Source: Sva-07 sp963698435
GTDB lineage: Bacteria; Actinomycetota; Acidimicrobiia; Acidimicrobiales; Ilumatobacteraceae
Reading direction: 5' to 3'
Assembly (NCBI GenBank): GCA_963698435.1
Contig: CAVOQV010000018.1
Location: 124,001-188,000, forward strand
DNA length: 64,000 nt
Below are positions 1 to 9,251 of this stretch, one piece after another (position 1 is the stretch's first letter; each line of letters opens with the position of its first letter). The translations under genes were made by a program, and so were the position numbers. The notes beneath the pieces were generated by a model. That model made no database searches. It was not told the origin of the DNA and saw only the letters and a program-made list of their open reading frames with translations.

Positions 1-5
1 CGGCG

Positions 6-1331
6 ATGGCGCGGGTGTTCATCAGCTATCGGCGAGCTGACGGCCAGTACGCGGTCGGGTGGATCGAGGAGCGGCTCCGCCGCCTCGACGAGGTCACCCA
101 CCTGCGGACGGCTTTTCGCGACAACAGCCTGCGGCTCGGCGATGACCTCGGCGACCGCCTGGCCGATGAGGTGCGCGACTGCGACGTGCTGATCGCCGTG
201 ATCGGGCCGAGCTGGCGCGGCGTCCGCGACGACGGGACCGCCCGGATCGACGACTCGGTCGACTGGGTGGGACGTGAGATCGTGAGCGCGCTCGCGGATG
301 GCAAGCGGATCATCCCGGTGCTGATCGGCGGCGCCGAACCACTGCAGGCGGCCGACCTTCCCACGTCGTTGCGTCCGTTCGCCGACCTTCTCGCCGTCCG
401 GTTCGACGCGATGGACGACCTCGACCGGCTGGAGCACGACCTGGCCGAGTATCTCGACGAACTCGATCACGAGCGGGCACGGCTGCGTGGACTCGACGAA
501 CCGATCGCGGCGCCGCGGGCACGGTTCCCCGCCTGGATCTGGTGTGTCGCGGTCGTCGCCGGCGTCGTCGCCTCGTGGATCGGGAGGCGATGGCTCCACG
601 AGCCGTCCGAGGCCACTGCTGCCTGGGAGCCGTTGACGGCATTCGAGATCGGCGTGTGGAGCGGACTGTGTGTTCTCGGGGTCGCCTACGTCCACCGCGT
701 GTTGCGCGACGTGGTCCAGGTCAGGTGGCCGATCGTGCTCAAGGCGGGGGCGCTGGCCTTCGCGTTGCTCGGCCTGACCGTGGTGGGCTTTGCTCCGGGC
801 GACGGGTGGCGAGACGTTCTGCTGACCGTGCTGCAAGGGGTGCTCGCGGTGGTGTTGATGTCGCCGTGGATCGTGGTGATGCTGGGAGCGAGCTGGTCGG
901 CTCCGATGTCGGCTGCGATCCGCCAACGGGCCGAGGTGGTGGCAACCCATCGGCGCGGCCTCGCGATCGCGGCCCCGGTGCTCTCGCTGGTGCTCGTGCT
1001 TCCGGTCGCCACCACTGCCGCGTTGTACTTCGCCGATGGTCCCGATGACCACGCCGGGCTCACCGTGCTCGAGGGCCTGTCGCTGCTCGCGTTCGGAGTC
1101 TTCTTGACGCTGATCCTGATGGCGGCACTGCAGTTCTCCCTCGGTGCGTTGGTGCACGACTCGGATCTCATTCGTGTCGAGATCTCCGACCTGGCCCCTG
1201 CGTACCGGCGCAACGTGGAAGATGTCCTGATCGATCGGGGACTGGACGTACGCCTCCCCCTGGTCTGGATCGCGCTCCTCCCGTTCCTGGCAGGAGTTGC
1301 TGGCGCCGTCATCGGATGGGTCTGGACATGA
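6..1331 (+). CDS. Membrane-anchored TIR-domain protein
   Basis: The N-terminal ~150 residues form a bacterial TIR domain. It opens with the strand motif VFISYRRAD and carries WVGREI with Glu91, which matches the catalytic glutamate of NAD-cleaving TIR enzymes. From about residue 174 to the end there are roughly seven hydrophobic segments (174-193, 213-232, 241-262, 271-297, 317-341, 351-379, 418-440), so the TIR domain is probably cytoplasmic and tethered to the inner membrane by its C-terminal half. Most bacterial defence TIR proteins are soluble or have one or two helices, so a polytopic anchor is unusual. The ATG at 6 directly precedes the first TIR strand; too little upstream sequence is present to check for a ribosome site. 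The next gene begins 33 bases downstream on the same strand and carries a SLOG-like domain, which suggests a nucleotide-signalling pair. NAD hydrolysis or cyclic ADP-ribose synthesis is inferred, not shown. Confidence 0.85.
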   Translation: MARVFISYRRADGQYAVGWIEERLRRLDEVTHLRTAFRDNSLRLGDDLGDRLADEVRDCDVLIAVIGPSWRGVRDDGTARIDDSVDWVGREIVSALADGKRIIPVLIGGAEPLQAADLPTSLRPFADLLAVRFDAMDDLDRLEHDLAEYLDELDHERARLRGLDEPIAAPRARFPAWIWCVAVVAGVVASWIGRRWLHEPSEATAAWEPLTAFEIGVWSGLCVLGVAYVHRVLRDVVQVRWPIVLKAGALAFALLGLTVVGFAPGDGWRDVLLTVLQGVLAVVLMSPWIVVMLGASWSAPMSAAIRQRAEVVATHRRGLAIAAPVLSLVLVLPVATTAALYFADGPDDHAGLTVLEGLSLLAFGVFLTLILMAALQFSLGALVHDSDLIRVEISDLAPAYRRNVEDVLIDRGLDVRLPLVWIALLPFLAGVAGAVIGWVWT

Positions 1332-1364
1332 ACCCTGGTCATCGTCTCGAAAGGAACCGGATCG

Positions 1365-4300
1365 ATGTTTCAAGCTGAGGTCGTCGAGGTCGCCGTCGCG
1401 CAGGTCAAAGGGTACGTGTATCCCACCAAGGCCGAGCAGGCGGCGGCGTACGAGATCCTGATCGAGCTGTCGACCCGCACGTCGAGTGCTCACCTCGCGT
1501 CGACCGACGGGACGATTCGCGAAGTGTTGAACAGCATCGACGAGATGTTCGGTCTCACTCGGGAGATCCTTCGACGACATGGCGCGGACGCCTCGAAGGG
1601 AAGCGCCGGCAACTTGAGTCTCGCCGTCGTGGCGATCCGTGTGATGAACGAAGTGTTCCGCCCGGTTCTCTCGCGCTGGGAGCCCATGCTCGCCGACTAC
1701 GAGGCCCGCCGCCCGCTCGACGATCCGAGTGTGACGGCGATCGACTGGGAGCGCCGCTGGGACCGTGGGGCCCAGTGCCGAGAGGAACTGAACCAGATGC
1801 GGTCGTCCGTGCGCGCCTACATCGACACGCTGAGCCGGATCGCAGGAGCGTCGGCGATCGCCGACGCGGTCCTGAGCGTCCCGAAGTCGGTGTCGATCGC
1901 GCACCATGCGCACATCGGGTCGCTCCGACCTCCGTCGACACCGGCATCGGTGCAGCCGCGCACGACGATGGTGAGCTGGCTGGCGCCGGTCGAGATGTGG
2001 CGCACGTGGCGCTCGTATCGCCCGGCCAAGGACTCCCTGAAGGTCATGGAGGCTCAGGAGCACCGGCCGACGGAGGGACCCGAGGCTTCGTTCCCCGCCG
2101 TCGAAGGCGAGGAGTTCTGGTTCGACTACGTCGCCGACATGGGCGACGGATTCGATGGCACGGCGCCGGTGGCCTGGCTGATCGGGCGTCACGAGATCGA
2201 CCTTCCCGATGATCGATTCGGCGACCTCCCCACGCCGCCGGCCAGGCTGCCGCGAGCACAACTGCTGGTGTTCGGTGGCGACGAGGTGTACCCGTTCGCC
2301 GAGGCCGGTGCGTACGAGGCCCAGACCGAGTTGCCGTACGCGATGGGGCTCGAGGGCGGCCCCGACGGCACCGAGCCGACGTTGGTCGCCATCCCCGGCA
2401 ACCACGACTGGCTCGGTGGGATCGAGCACTTCGAGAAGATGTTCCGCTCCGAGCGGTCGTTCGCAGGGCAGTGGAAGATGCCCCAGAAGGAGAACTGGTG
2501 GCACGTGCAACTGCCCCAGGGTTGGTGGCTGTGGGGGATCGACACCGGCCTCGACAACGAACTCGTCGGACCGCAGGTCGAGTACTTCACCGAGGCCGCC
2601 ACGCGACTGCGCCCCGGCGACCGCGTGATCCTGTGCACTCCCGTCCCGATGTGGCAGCTCCGCCAGAAGCATCGCGAGAGCTACGCGAAGTTGCGCAGCG
2701 TGTTCGATCGTCTCATCGTCGGCAACGGCGCGACGATGCCACTCGGTCTGTCGGGCGATTCGCACTACTTCGCGCACCTCGAACGGCTCGACACCGACTT
2801 CGACGAAGACCACATCACCGCGGGTGGTGGCGGCGCGTTCATGCAGCCGACCCACAATCTTCCCGAGCGCATCCCGCTCGAGGAGGGCAATGCCGAGTTC
2901 CGGCTCACGGCCAGGTGGCCGCTTCCCGCCGACAGCCGGGCGATCGCTCCCGGCGCCAAGCGATTCTTCGACCGTGAGTACCGGCTGCTGTTCTTCGTGT
3001 TCGCGCTGTTGCAGCTCTTGTTGATCGGGCTCGCTTCGATCCAGCGTCTCCCCGACCCACCGGCTCCGCCCGGGAGCGATGGAACAAGCGGCGACAGCGA
3101 CGGTGTGTGGGGGTGGTTGGCCCGCTGGTTCGACAGTCCGACCGGAGTCGGGCTGCGAGAAGCGCTGGGCGAGACACTCGGGTCGGTGTGGCCGTGGCTG
3201 CTGCTGGTGCCGTTGACGTACGCCGGAGTGATCGCTCTCCGAGGCAACAGTGTCGAACCGAAGCTGACTGCGGGGGCGCGGGGTTACGGGCTGCTGCTCG
3301 GCGGCGCCGTCAGTCTGACGCTGGTCATCGTCGAGACACTTCGGTACCTCCTGCGGCCGGGTGATTGGATCGGCGTGGTCGTCGCAACGATCGTCGGCGG
3401 CACGCTCGCGCTCGTCGTGTTCCTCACCGGTGTCCGGTGGGCCAACTCGCGAATCAAGGCGGCCGACTCGCTTGCGCTCATGTCGGCCACCTCGACGCGG
3501 TTCAAGCACTTCTTGCGGTGCCGGATCGATCGCAATGGTGACCTCACCGTGTACGTCGTCGGAATCGATCCGGTCGGGGAAGGTTGGTACGAGGCGATGG
3601 ACGAGGGCCACAGTGTGCCGCCGTTCGACCGCGCCGGAGCGCCGAGGTTGCACTACGTGTGGGGGAAGACGTACCCGAAGTTCCGTCCCTACCCGCTCAA
3701 CGTTGCGTTGTCGATCTCCGAACCCGATGACGGCAGCGCGGTCCGGGTGACCGCCGCGTTCCTCCAGGTGTGCGAGATCCTCGTCGACCGCGGACACACG
3801 TTGATGTACGGCGGCTGGGTCGATGCCGGCTACACCGAGCACCTTCGTGGGATCGAGGAGTCCCGTCACGCCGACAACCCCAATGCGGAGCGACACCAGA
3901 TCAACTACGTGCCCGACTACCTGTGGCCGGATCCGGATCCCGGCGAGGAGATCAACCAGTGGATCCGCACCGTCCGAGTGACGCGCGTCGGCGCCGAGAA
4001 TGCGTCGGACGTGGATCGGGTCATCGGTGACCTCACGGCGATGCGTCGACACATGACGCGCCGTGCCGATGTGCGCATCGTCATCGGAGGGGCGCTTCGT
4101 CCGGGCAAACCGGGTGAACGGCTCGCCCCTGGCATCGTGGAGGAGGCGTACCTGGCGGCGCAGGCAGGCAAGCCGTTGATCGTCGCCGGTGGATTCGGTG
4201 GGGCGGCCGGGCTGATCGCCGAGGTGATCCTCGGCACCGCCGATCCGGCACAGATCGACGAACTTGCCGGTCGTTTCGCGACACCGCTGGCCTCGGATGG

Positions 4301-4475
4301 TGAACGTGCGGTGTCGTTCGCCGAGATGATCGAGGCCCTCGGATCCCCCGGGGTGCTCCGCAATGGGTTGACCGACGGTGAGAACCGGGAGCTGCTGCGC
4401 AGTCGCGACCCGAATACGGTGAGCGAGTTGATCCAGCGCAGCATCCGCCGTATCGGCAGCCACCACGCGCACTGA
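1365..4475 (+). CDS. Helical-domain / calcineurin-like phosphoesterase / 4TM / SLOG-like fusion protein
   Basis: This 1036-residue protein has four blocks. Residues 1-170 are helical, resembling N-terminal helices seen in other bacterial conflict proteins. Residues ~250-530 are a calcineurin-like metallophosphoesterase with metal-ligand motifs at Asp257/Asp260, GGD at 304-306, GNHDW at 345-349 and GDSHYF at 464-469. Four transmembrane segments follow (about 541-560, 608-627, 641-662, 668-692). From ~775 to ~1017 lies a Rossmann-like segment with LMYGGWVDAGYT and later VIGGALRPGK and VAGGFGGAAG, which I read as a SLOG/LSDAT-type nucleotide-binding domain. SLOG domains bind NAD-derived signals made by TIR proteins in Thoeris, and the gene immediately upstream encodes a TIR protein. 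I infer that the TIR protein makes or degrades a nucleotide that this protein senses and hydrolyses at the membrane. The middle-His phosphoesterase motif is degenerate (CTPVP). The SLOG assignment is by motif only. Confidence 0.8.
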   Translation: MFQAEVVEVAVAQVKGYVYPTKAEQAAAYEILIELSTRTSSAHLASTDGTIREVLNSIDEMFGLTREILRRHGADASKGSAGNLSLAVVAIRVMNEVFRPVLSRWEPMLADYEARRPLDDPSVTAIDWERRWDRGAQCREELNQMRSSVRAYIDTLSRIAGASAIADAVLSVPKSVSIAHHAHIGSLRPPSTPASVQPRTTMVSWLAPVEMWRTWRSYRPAKDSLKVMEAQEHRPTEGPEASFPAVEGEEFWFDYVADMGDGFDGTAPVAWLIGRHEIDLPDDRFGDLPTPPARLPRAQLLVFGGDEVYPFAEAGAYEAQTELPYAMGLEGGPDGTEPTLVAIPGNHDWLGGIEHFEKMFRSERSFAGQWKMPQKENWWHVQLPQGWWLWGIDTGLDNELVGPQVEYFTEAATRLRPGDRVILCTPVPMWQLRQKHRESYAKLRSVFDRLIVGNGATMPLGLSGDSHYFAHLERLDTDFDEDHITAGGGGAFMQPTHNLPERIPLEEGNAEFRLTARWPLPADSRAIAPGAKRFFDREYRLLFFVFALLQLLLIGLASIQRLPDPPAPPGSDGTSGDSDGVWGWLARWFDSPTGVGLREALGETLGSVWPWLLLVPLTYAGVIALRGNSVEPKLTAGARGYGLLLGGAVSLTLVIVETLRYLLRPGDWIGVVVATIVGGTLALVVFLTGVRWANSRIKAADSLALMSATSTRFKHFLRCRIDRNGDLTVYVVGIDPVGEGWYEAMDEGHSVPPFDRAGAPRLHYVWGKTYPKFRPYPLNVALSISEPDDGSAVRVTAAFLQVCEILVDRGHTLMYGGWVDAGYTEHLRGIEESRHADNPNAERHQINYVPDYLWPDPDPGEEINQWIRTVRVTRVGAENASDVDRVIGDLTAMRRHMTRRADVRIVIGGALRPGKPGERLAPGIVEEAYLAAQAGKPLIVAGGFGGAAGLIAEVILGTADPAQIDELAGRFATPLASDGERAVSFAEMIEALGSPGVLRNGLTDGENRELLRSRDPNTVSELIQRSIRRIGSHHAH

Positions 4476-4505
4476 CGCCGCGGGGAAGCCGTCGGTGGGC
4501 GGCAG

Positions 4506-5135
4506 TCAGCCGTCGTCGACTGCGAGCTCGCGTACCCGGGCGAGCAGCACCTCGAGCGCGGGCCGGTTGAGCCCGCCGTCGGGGATGATCACGTCGGCAT
4601 GGCGTTTGGAGGGCTCGACGAACCGCTCGTGCGCCGGACGAACCGTCTCGAGGTACTGCTCGATCACGAACTCGGGAGTCCGTCCCCGCTCGGCGACGTC
4701 GCGTCGGAGCCGCCGGATCAGGCGGACGTCCGCTGCGGTGTCGACGAAGATCTTGAGATCGAACCGCTCGCGGAGTGTGCGATCCCACAACACCAGGATC
4801 CCGTCGACGACCACGATCCGGGCGGGCTCGACCATGCGGACCGCGTCGCTGCGGTTGTGCTGGGTGTAGTCGTAGACGGGCACCGGGACGGATGCACCGT
4901 TCGCGAGCGCGGCGAGATGGTCGTTCAACAGCGCCCAGTCGAACGCGTTGGGATGGTCGTAGTTGACCGCACGGCGCTCCTCGATCGGGGTGTCGCCGAG
5001 GTCGAGGTAGTAGGAGTCGAGCTCGATCAACGACAGGTGATCGGCTCCGGTCATCGACACCAGTCGCTCGGTGACGGTCGTCTTGCCGGAGCTGCTCCCG
5101 CCTGCGATGCCGATCATGAACGGGCGCTTCGACAC
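4506..5135 (-). CDS. udk: Uridine kinase-like P-loop kinase
   Basis: This is a phosphoribulokinase/uridine kinase-family enzyme that would phosphorylate uridine or cytidine in pyrimidine salvage. The P-loop GGSSSGKTT lies right after the start. It is followed by the acceptor-site region ELDSYYLDLGDTP, YDHPNAFDW and the basic RLIRRLRRD lid. At about 209 residues the length is normal. The frame stays open far upstream, but that extension runs antisense through the DUF1800 gene and is a shadow. I chose the GTG at 5135 (V-S-K-R-P-F-M-I-G-I); GTG at 5144 or ATG at 5117 are alternatives. It converges with the phosphoesterase gene across 30 bases and is divergent from the DUF1800 gene. Confidence 0.85.
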   Translation of the reverse strand: MSKRPFMIGIAGGSSSGKTTVTERLVSMTGADHLSLIELDSYYLDLGDTPIEERRAVNYDHPNAFDWALLNDHLAALANGASVPVPVYDYTQHNRSDAVRMVEPARIVVVDGILVLWDRTLRERFDLKIFVDTAADVRLIRRLRRDVAERGRTPEFVIEQYLETVRPAHERFVEPSKRHADVIIPDGGLNRPALEVLLARVRELAVDDG

Positions 5136-5193
5136 GCTCAGCACGTTAGGCGAAGCCGTGCCGGACCACGTCACGAGACCCTTGAGGAACTCT

Positions 5194-5212
5194 TGACCAC
5201 GAAGAGTGGTCA
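5194..5212. promoter_or_regulatory. Palindrome TGACCAC-N5-GTGGTCA in divergent promoter region
   Basis: A perfect 7-base inverted repeat with a 5-base spacer sits between the divergently transcribed udk and DUF1800 genes. Its size and position suit a dimeric repressor site. No regulator gene is adjacent, so the factor is unknown. Confidence 0.4.
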
Positions 5213-5217
5213 CATCA

Positions 5218-5246
5218 TTGCGCAGAGTAGTCATCGCGTTTAGGGT
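5218..5246 (+). promoter_or_regulatory. Candidate sigma-A promoter for the DUF1800/DUF1501 genes
   Basis: TTGCGC at 5218-5223 and TAGGGT at 5241-5246 are separated by 17 bases and lie about 37 bases upstream of the GTG start at 5283. The hexamers are imperfect, so this is only a candidate. Confidence 0.3.
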
Positions 5247-5282
5247 GACGTCGGTCCGAGACGGGAGAGAGCGAGGCGGATC

Positions 5283-7540
5283 GTGAGCAGCGGCGTGGCC
5301 ACCGTGGCCGAGGGTGACCTGAACTCGAGCGATCAGCCGGGACCGTGGACGCCACCGAGCATGTCCACGAGTGGACCCCGCCCGTCGAGCCCGACGCGTC
5401 CTGCCGACTGGGCCACCAGGCCACCGGCGATCCCGATGGTTCCGCTGCGGCTCGCGCCGCTGCCGGCCGAGCCGCCGCCGCTCTCGCTCGCAGGGCTCAA
5501 CCGGCGCAACGTGCTCACCGGGCTGGGCCTCTCGCTGGGCGCCGCCGTGGTCGTGGCGAGTTGCGGCGGGAGCAGCCCGGTCGACGAAGCGGTCCAGCGA
5601 GCGCCGCTGTCGGGTGAGCCCTTGGTACCGAAGTTCACCCCACCGCAATCCGTTCCCGGCGGAGCGGTCGGCAACGGGGCCGACGTCGGAAGTGGTGGGA
5701 CGACCGAGGCCACCGCTGAGCAGACGGGAGTCGGGGGTGGCACGGCCGCGAACTCCGGCTCCGTTGCCCAGATCGTCGACACGCCAGAGCAGTCCGCTCC
5801 CGCTGCGTCGGGTGGCACCGCCGCAGGTGGCACAGGCGCCACGGGGGCGCCTGTGGTGACGCCGCCGGTCCCGCCCGCTCCGGCTCCTGCTCCGGCTGCT
5901 CCTGCTCCGGCTGCTCCGTCCGCTCCGTCCGCTCCGGCTCCGGCGCTGCTCCGTCCGCTCCGGCTCCTGCTGCTCCGTCCGCTCCGGCTGCTCCGGCTCC
6001 GTCCGGGCCGTCCGCGCCCGCTCCGGCTCCTGCTCCGGCTGCTCCCGCTGCCCCGGCGGCGCCCGCACCACCTCCGTCCGGGCCGTCGGCGGACGAGTTC
6101 GCCGCCATGCACCGGGAGGCGCTGGCTGCACGACTCGCGTTCGCCCCGACACCCGAGGTCGTCGCCGAGGTGGCATCGATGGGTCCGGTCGCCTATCTCG
6201 AACAGCAGTTGTCGATTCCGCCGGCCGGTACGAGTGGGGTGCTCACCGGCGGTCACACCCTCGACATGTCGATCGCCGAGCGGTACCAGGCATACCTCGG
6301 GATGGGCAGCGACCGACCCGTTCGTGAGATGCGACTCGCCGCGGTCCGGCGCGCCGTGCAGCACCCGGGCCATCTCGCCGAGATGATGGTCGAGTTCTGG
6401 AACAACCACTTCAGCACCTACTCGGGTGAGGACGACAAGAACGTCCGCTACGCCGTGGCCACGGACGATCTCAACGTCATCCGCCGCCACGCGATGGGCC
6501 GCTTCGCCGACCTCGTGCTCGACAACGCCCGCAGTGTCAGCATGCTGCTGTACCTCGACAACCATCGCTCGTCGGGCAACCAACCGAACCAGAACTACGC
6601 CCGCGAGCTGATGGAACTCCACGTGCTGGGTGAGGCCAACGGCTACGACGAGAACGACGTCGAGTTCGTCTCCCGCCTGCTCACCGGGTGGGGCCTCCGA
6701 GGCGACATCCGAACCGACGGCCTCGCCTACGAGTACCGGCCCGACCGCCATTTCAACGCACCGATCGACATCACGATCACTCTGCCGGACGGATCGACGT
6801 CGACGTTCTCGGCCCCTGCCCGCAGCCGCACCGACCCGGCAGGCGAGCAGGACGGCATCGACTTCATCAACTGGCTGGTCCGCCTGCCCAACGCCGCCAA
6901 CTTCATCGCCACCAAGCTCGTGCGCCGGTTCGTCAGCGATCAACCGCCTCCGTCGCTCGTCGCGTCGACCGCTGCGGTCTACCTCGCCAACGACACGCAG
7001 ATCGTCCCGGTATTGCGACACATCTTGACCAGCGACGAGTTCATCACCAGCCGTGGCGTCAAGGTGAAGACGCCCTTCGAGTTGATCGTCGGGATGCTCG
7101 TGGGAGCGAACGCCACCATCGATCCGGCCTGGGACGGAGCGGCCTCGAACACGATCACCGACCGCCTCAACTCGCTCGAACAGCCGATGTGGCAGTGGCC
7201 GACCCCCGATGGTTTCCCGGATGTCGGCCCGTTCTGGATCACCACCCAGACGACGCTGCGCCGTTGGGAACTCGCCGGCCGCGCCGGCAACTCGAACCTC
7301 AACGGGATCGGCATCGACGTCAGCGCGCTGTTGCCCGATCCGCTCCCCGACACCATCGACGCTGTCTTCGATGCGATCGCGGCCCGGTTCGGCATCACCC
7401 TCGTGCAGAACGATCGGGCCGCACTGGGTGAGTACGTCAGCATCGCTCCCGACACACCCACCGCCGACGTCGACCTGAGCCGGTATCTCGGTGACATCGT
7501 CGGGCTCATCTTGTCCATGCCGTCATTCCAGTACCGCTGA
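5283..7540 (+). CDS. Exported DUF1800 family protein, frame interrupted in a Pro/Ala repeat
   Basis: The N-terminal part (from GTG 5283, AGGCGG upstream) carries an arginine-pair signal region NRRNVLTGLGLSLG ending in VASCGG, which looks like a Tat-type lipoprotein signal. A Ser/Thr/Gly-rich and then Pro/Ala-rich linker follows. The conserved DUF1800 domain, from about 6107 to 7540, is in a different frame: it begins with EALAARLAFAP and contains FWNNHFS, NQNYARELMELH and LLTGWGL, all typical of the family. The two frames join cleanly if one base is missing at about 5943-5944 inside (GCTCCG)-type repeats. DUF1800 proteins are regularly encoded beside DUF1501 proteins, as here, and are thought to act outside the cytoplasm; their biochemical role is not known to me. 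The break may be a sequencing indel or a repeat-mediated on/off switch. Confidence 0.8.
5869..6085 (+). repeat. Low-complexity GCTCCG/GCTCCT hexamer tract encoding Pro-Ala linker
   Basis: About 215 bases are built from reiterated GCTCCG, GCTCCT and GCTGCT units plus two GTCCGGGCCGTC copies. In register they encode Pro-Ala-Ser repeats between the signal region and the DUF1800 domain. The register slips by one base at about 5943-5944. Confidence 0.8.
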
Positions 7541-7566
7541 TTCGATCACGACGCCGAGGAGACCCT

Positions 7567-8913
7567 GTGGCTGCATCAACACTCATCCCGTCGAGCCGGC
7601 ACTCCGCCGGATGCTCGTGCCACCCCGACCCCACCCCTGCTCGCCGCATCTCGCGTCGCAGCATCCTCAAGGGCGGCGGCGCGCTCGCGACCGTGGCGGT
7701 CGCTGCCCCCGGATTCGGTACGGCTGCGTTCGCGTCGAATCACGTCAACCGCACCGGCGACATCGTGGTCAACATCTTCCTGCGCGGCGGCATGGACGGA
7801 CTCTCGGTCGTGGCACCGCGCAACGAGGCGGCGGGCGCGAACTTCCTGGCGGCCGCGCGACCCGGCGTCAACGTCGACCCCGGTTCGCTGCTCCCGCTCA
7901 GTGCTGACTTCGGCCTGCACCCAGCCATGGCAGCGCTGATGCCGACGTGGGACAGCGGCCGCCTCGCCCTGATTCCCTCTGCTGGATTCGCCCAGGGCAA
8001 CCGCAGCCACTTCACCGTGCAACGCCAGATGGACTTCGGTGCCAGCCTCGGCACCGCCGCGAACTCGGGCTGGCTGGCACGGCACCTCGACGTCACGGAC
8101 TCCCGGCCGCCCACCGGGTTGCGTGCCGCCACCCTTCCGCGGGCCCAGGGGAGCCTGGAAGGCTCGTCGGTCGCCGTCGGGCTGAACCGTGTCGACAACT
8201 TCCAAGTGAACGGGTTCCGCGGCAACGGTTCCGCGATCCAGGCGGCCCTGGCCGACCTCCACGCCGTCGACTCCGATGCGATCGTCGACGCTCGCGCACG
8301 AGAAGCGCTCGTCGCGCTCGACGTCGTGAACGGTGCGCCCGTCACCCCGCCCGCGAATGGCGCGATGTATCCCACCTCCGGACGCGGCCGTGACGTCGGT
8401 CGGGTGCTTGCCCAGATCGCCGGTCTGATCCGGGCCGACGTCGGCTTGGAAGCGGTTGCCACCGAGGCCAATTTCGGTTGGGACCTACACGAGAACTTCG
8501 GTGACATGGTCGAGGGTCGCCAGGCATCGAACCTCACCGCCCTCGCGGAGGTGCTCGCCGCATTCATGGTCGACCTCGGCGGGTACGCCGACCGGGTGAC
8601 CGTCGTGCTGATGACCGAATTCGGTCGCACGTTCCGCCAGAACGGCAACGGTGGGCTCGACCACGGTCGCGCCAGCACGATGATGGTGTTGGGTGGCGGG
8701 ATCGTCGGCGGGCTCTACGGCGAGTGGCCCGGGTTGGCGCCGGCGGACATCGATGGCAACGCACTGCGGGTCACCGTCGACTTCCGTACCGTGCTGGCTG
8801 ACGTCCTCGAGCATCGTCTCGTGACGGGTGATCTGGCCGCCGTTCTGCCGGGCTTCGACGACGCCCCCGAGCGACGTCTCAACCTGGCGCGACCGCTCGT
8901 CGTGCCCACCTGA
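7567..8913 (+). CDS. DUF1501 family exported protein with Tat signal
   Basis: This 448-residue DUF1501 protein has a Tat signal near its N-terminus (RRISRRSILKGG then a hydrophobic stretch ending GTAAFA). The mature part begins VNIFLRGGMDGLSVVAP and contains NRSHFTVQRQMDFG and VVLMTEFGRTFRQNG, typical of the family. DUF1501 proteins resemble metal-dependent sulfatase/phosphatase folds, but the substrate is unknown. The GTG start at 7567 has GAGGAG five bases upstream. It follows the DUF1800 gene by 26 bases, so the two form an operon; co-transcription of this pair is common in bacteria. Tat export implies a folded, probably cofactor-containing protein. Confidence 0.88.
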   Translation: MAASTLIPSSRHSAGCSCHPDPTPARRISRRSILKGGGALATVAVAAPGFGTAAFASNHVNRTGDIVVNIFLRGGMDGLSVVAPRNEAAGANFLAAARPGVNVDPGSLLPLSADFGLHPAMAALMPTWDSGRLALIPSAGFAQGNRSHFTVQRQMDFGASLGTAANSGWLARHLDVTDSRPPTGLRAATLPRAQGSLEGSSVAVGLNRVDNFQVNGFRGNGSAIQAALADLHAVDSDAIVDARAREALVALDVVNGAPVTPPANGAMYPTSGRGRDVGRVLAQIAGLIRADVGLEAVATEANFGWDLHENFGDMVEGRQASNLTALAEVLAAFMVDLGGYADRVTVVLMTEFGRTFRQNGNGGLDHGRASTMMVLGGGIVGGLYGEWPGLAPADIDGNALRVTVDFRTVLADVLEHRLVTGDLAAVLPGFDDAPERRLNLARPLVVPT

Positions 8914-8981
8914 CTCATCTGAGCGACAGCGTCGCTGACCCGGGTGCTTGTAATCCGCGCCCGTTTGCGGCCAACCTGTGC

Positions 8982-9251
8982 GTGATGCTCGATGAACGCT
9001 CTGCCGCCATGCTCGATTTCGAACGCGCGTGGTGGAACAACGACGAACCGCGTGACCAGGTCATCCGCGCGCGCTTTCAGTGTTCGCCGGAGGAATACCA
9101 TGCGGAACTGACCAAGGTGCTCGACGACCCGGCCGCGATGGACCACGACCCGCTCGTGGTTCGTCGACTCAAGCGGCTGCGCCTGCGGGCCCGCAAAGCC
9201 CGCCGCGACGGAGTTGCGTCGGCGGCGGCAGGAGAGGGAGCGCACGCATGA
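8982..9251 (+). CDS. DUF3263 family protein
   Basis: This 89-residue protein matches the small actinobacterial DUF3263 family: MLDFERAWW near the N-terminus, then FQCSPEEYHAELTKVLDD and a basic tail (RRLKRLRLRARKARR). Its function is unknown; the compact helical, basic make-up would suit nucleic-acid binding. Its TGA overlaps the ATG of the LytR_C gene by four bases, the arrangement usually seen for this pair, so they are translationally coupled. Confidence 0.8.
   Translation: MMLDERSAAMLDFERAWWNNDEPRDQVIRARFQCSPEEYHAELTKVLDDPAAMDHDPLVVRRLKRLRLRARKARRDGVASAAAGEGAHA

Noticed and set aside
5943..5944. Ribosomal frameshift signal in DUF1800
   Set aside because: No slippery heptamer of X-XXY-YYZ form or downstream pseudoknot is seen; a base loss in the hexamer tract explains it.
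5135..6176. 347-residue N-terminal extension of uridine kinase
   Set aside because: It runs antisense through the DUF1800 gene and consists of Arg/Ser/Pro repeats; the P-loop begins right after GTG 5135.
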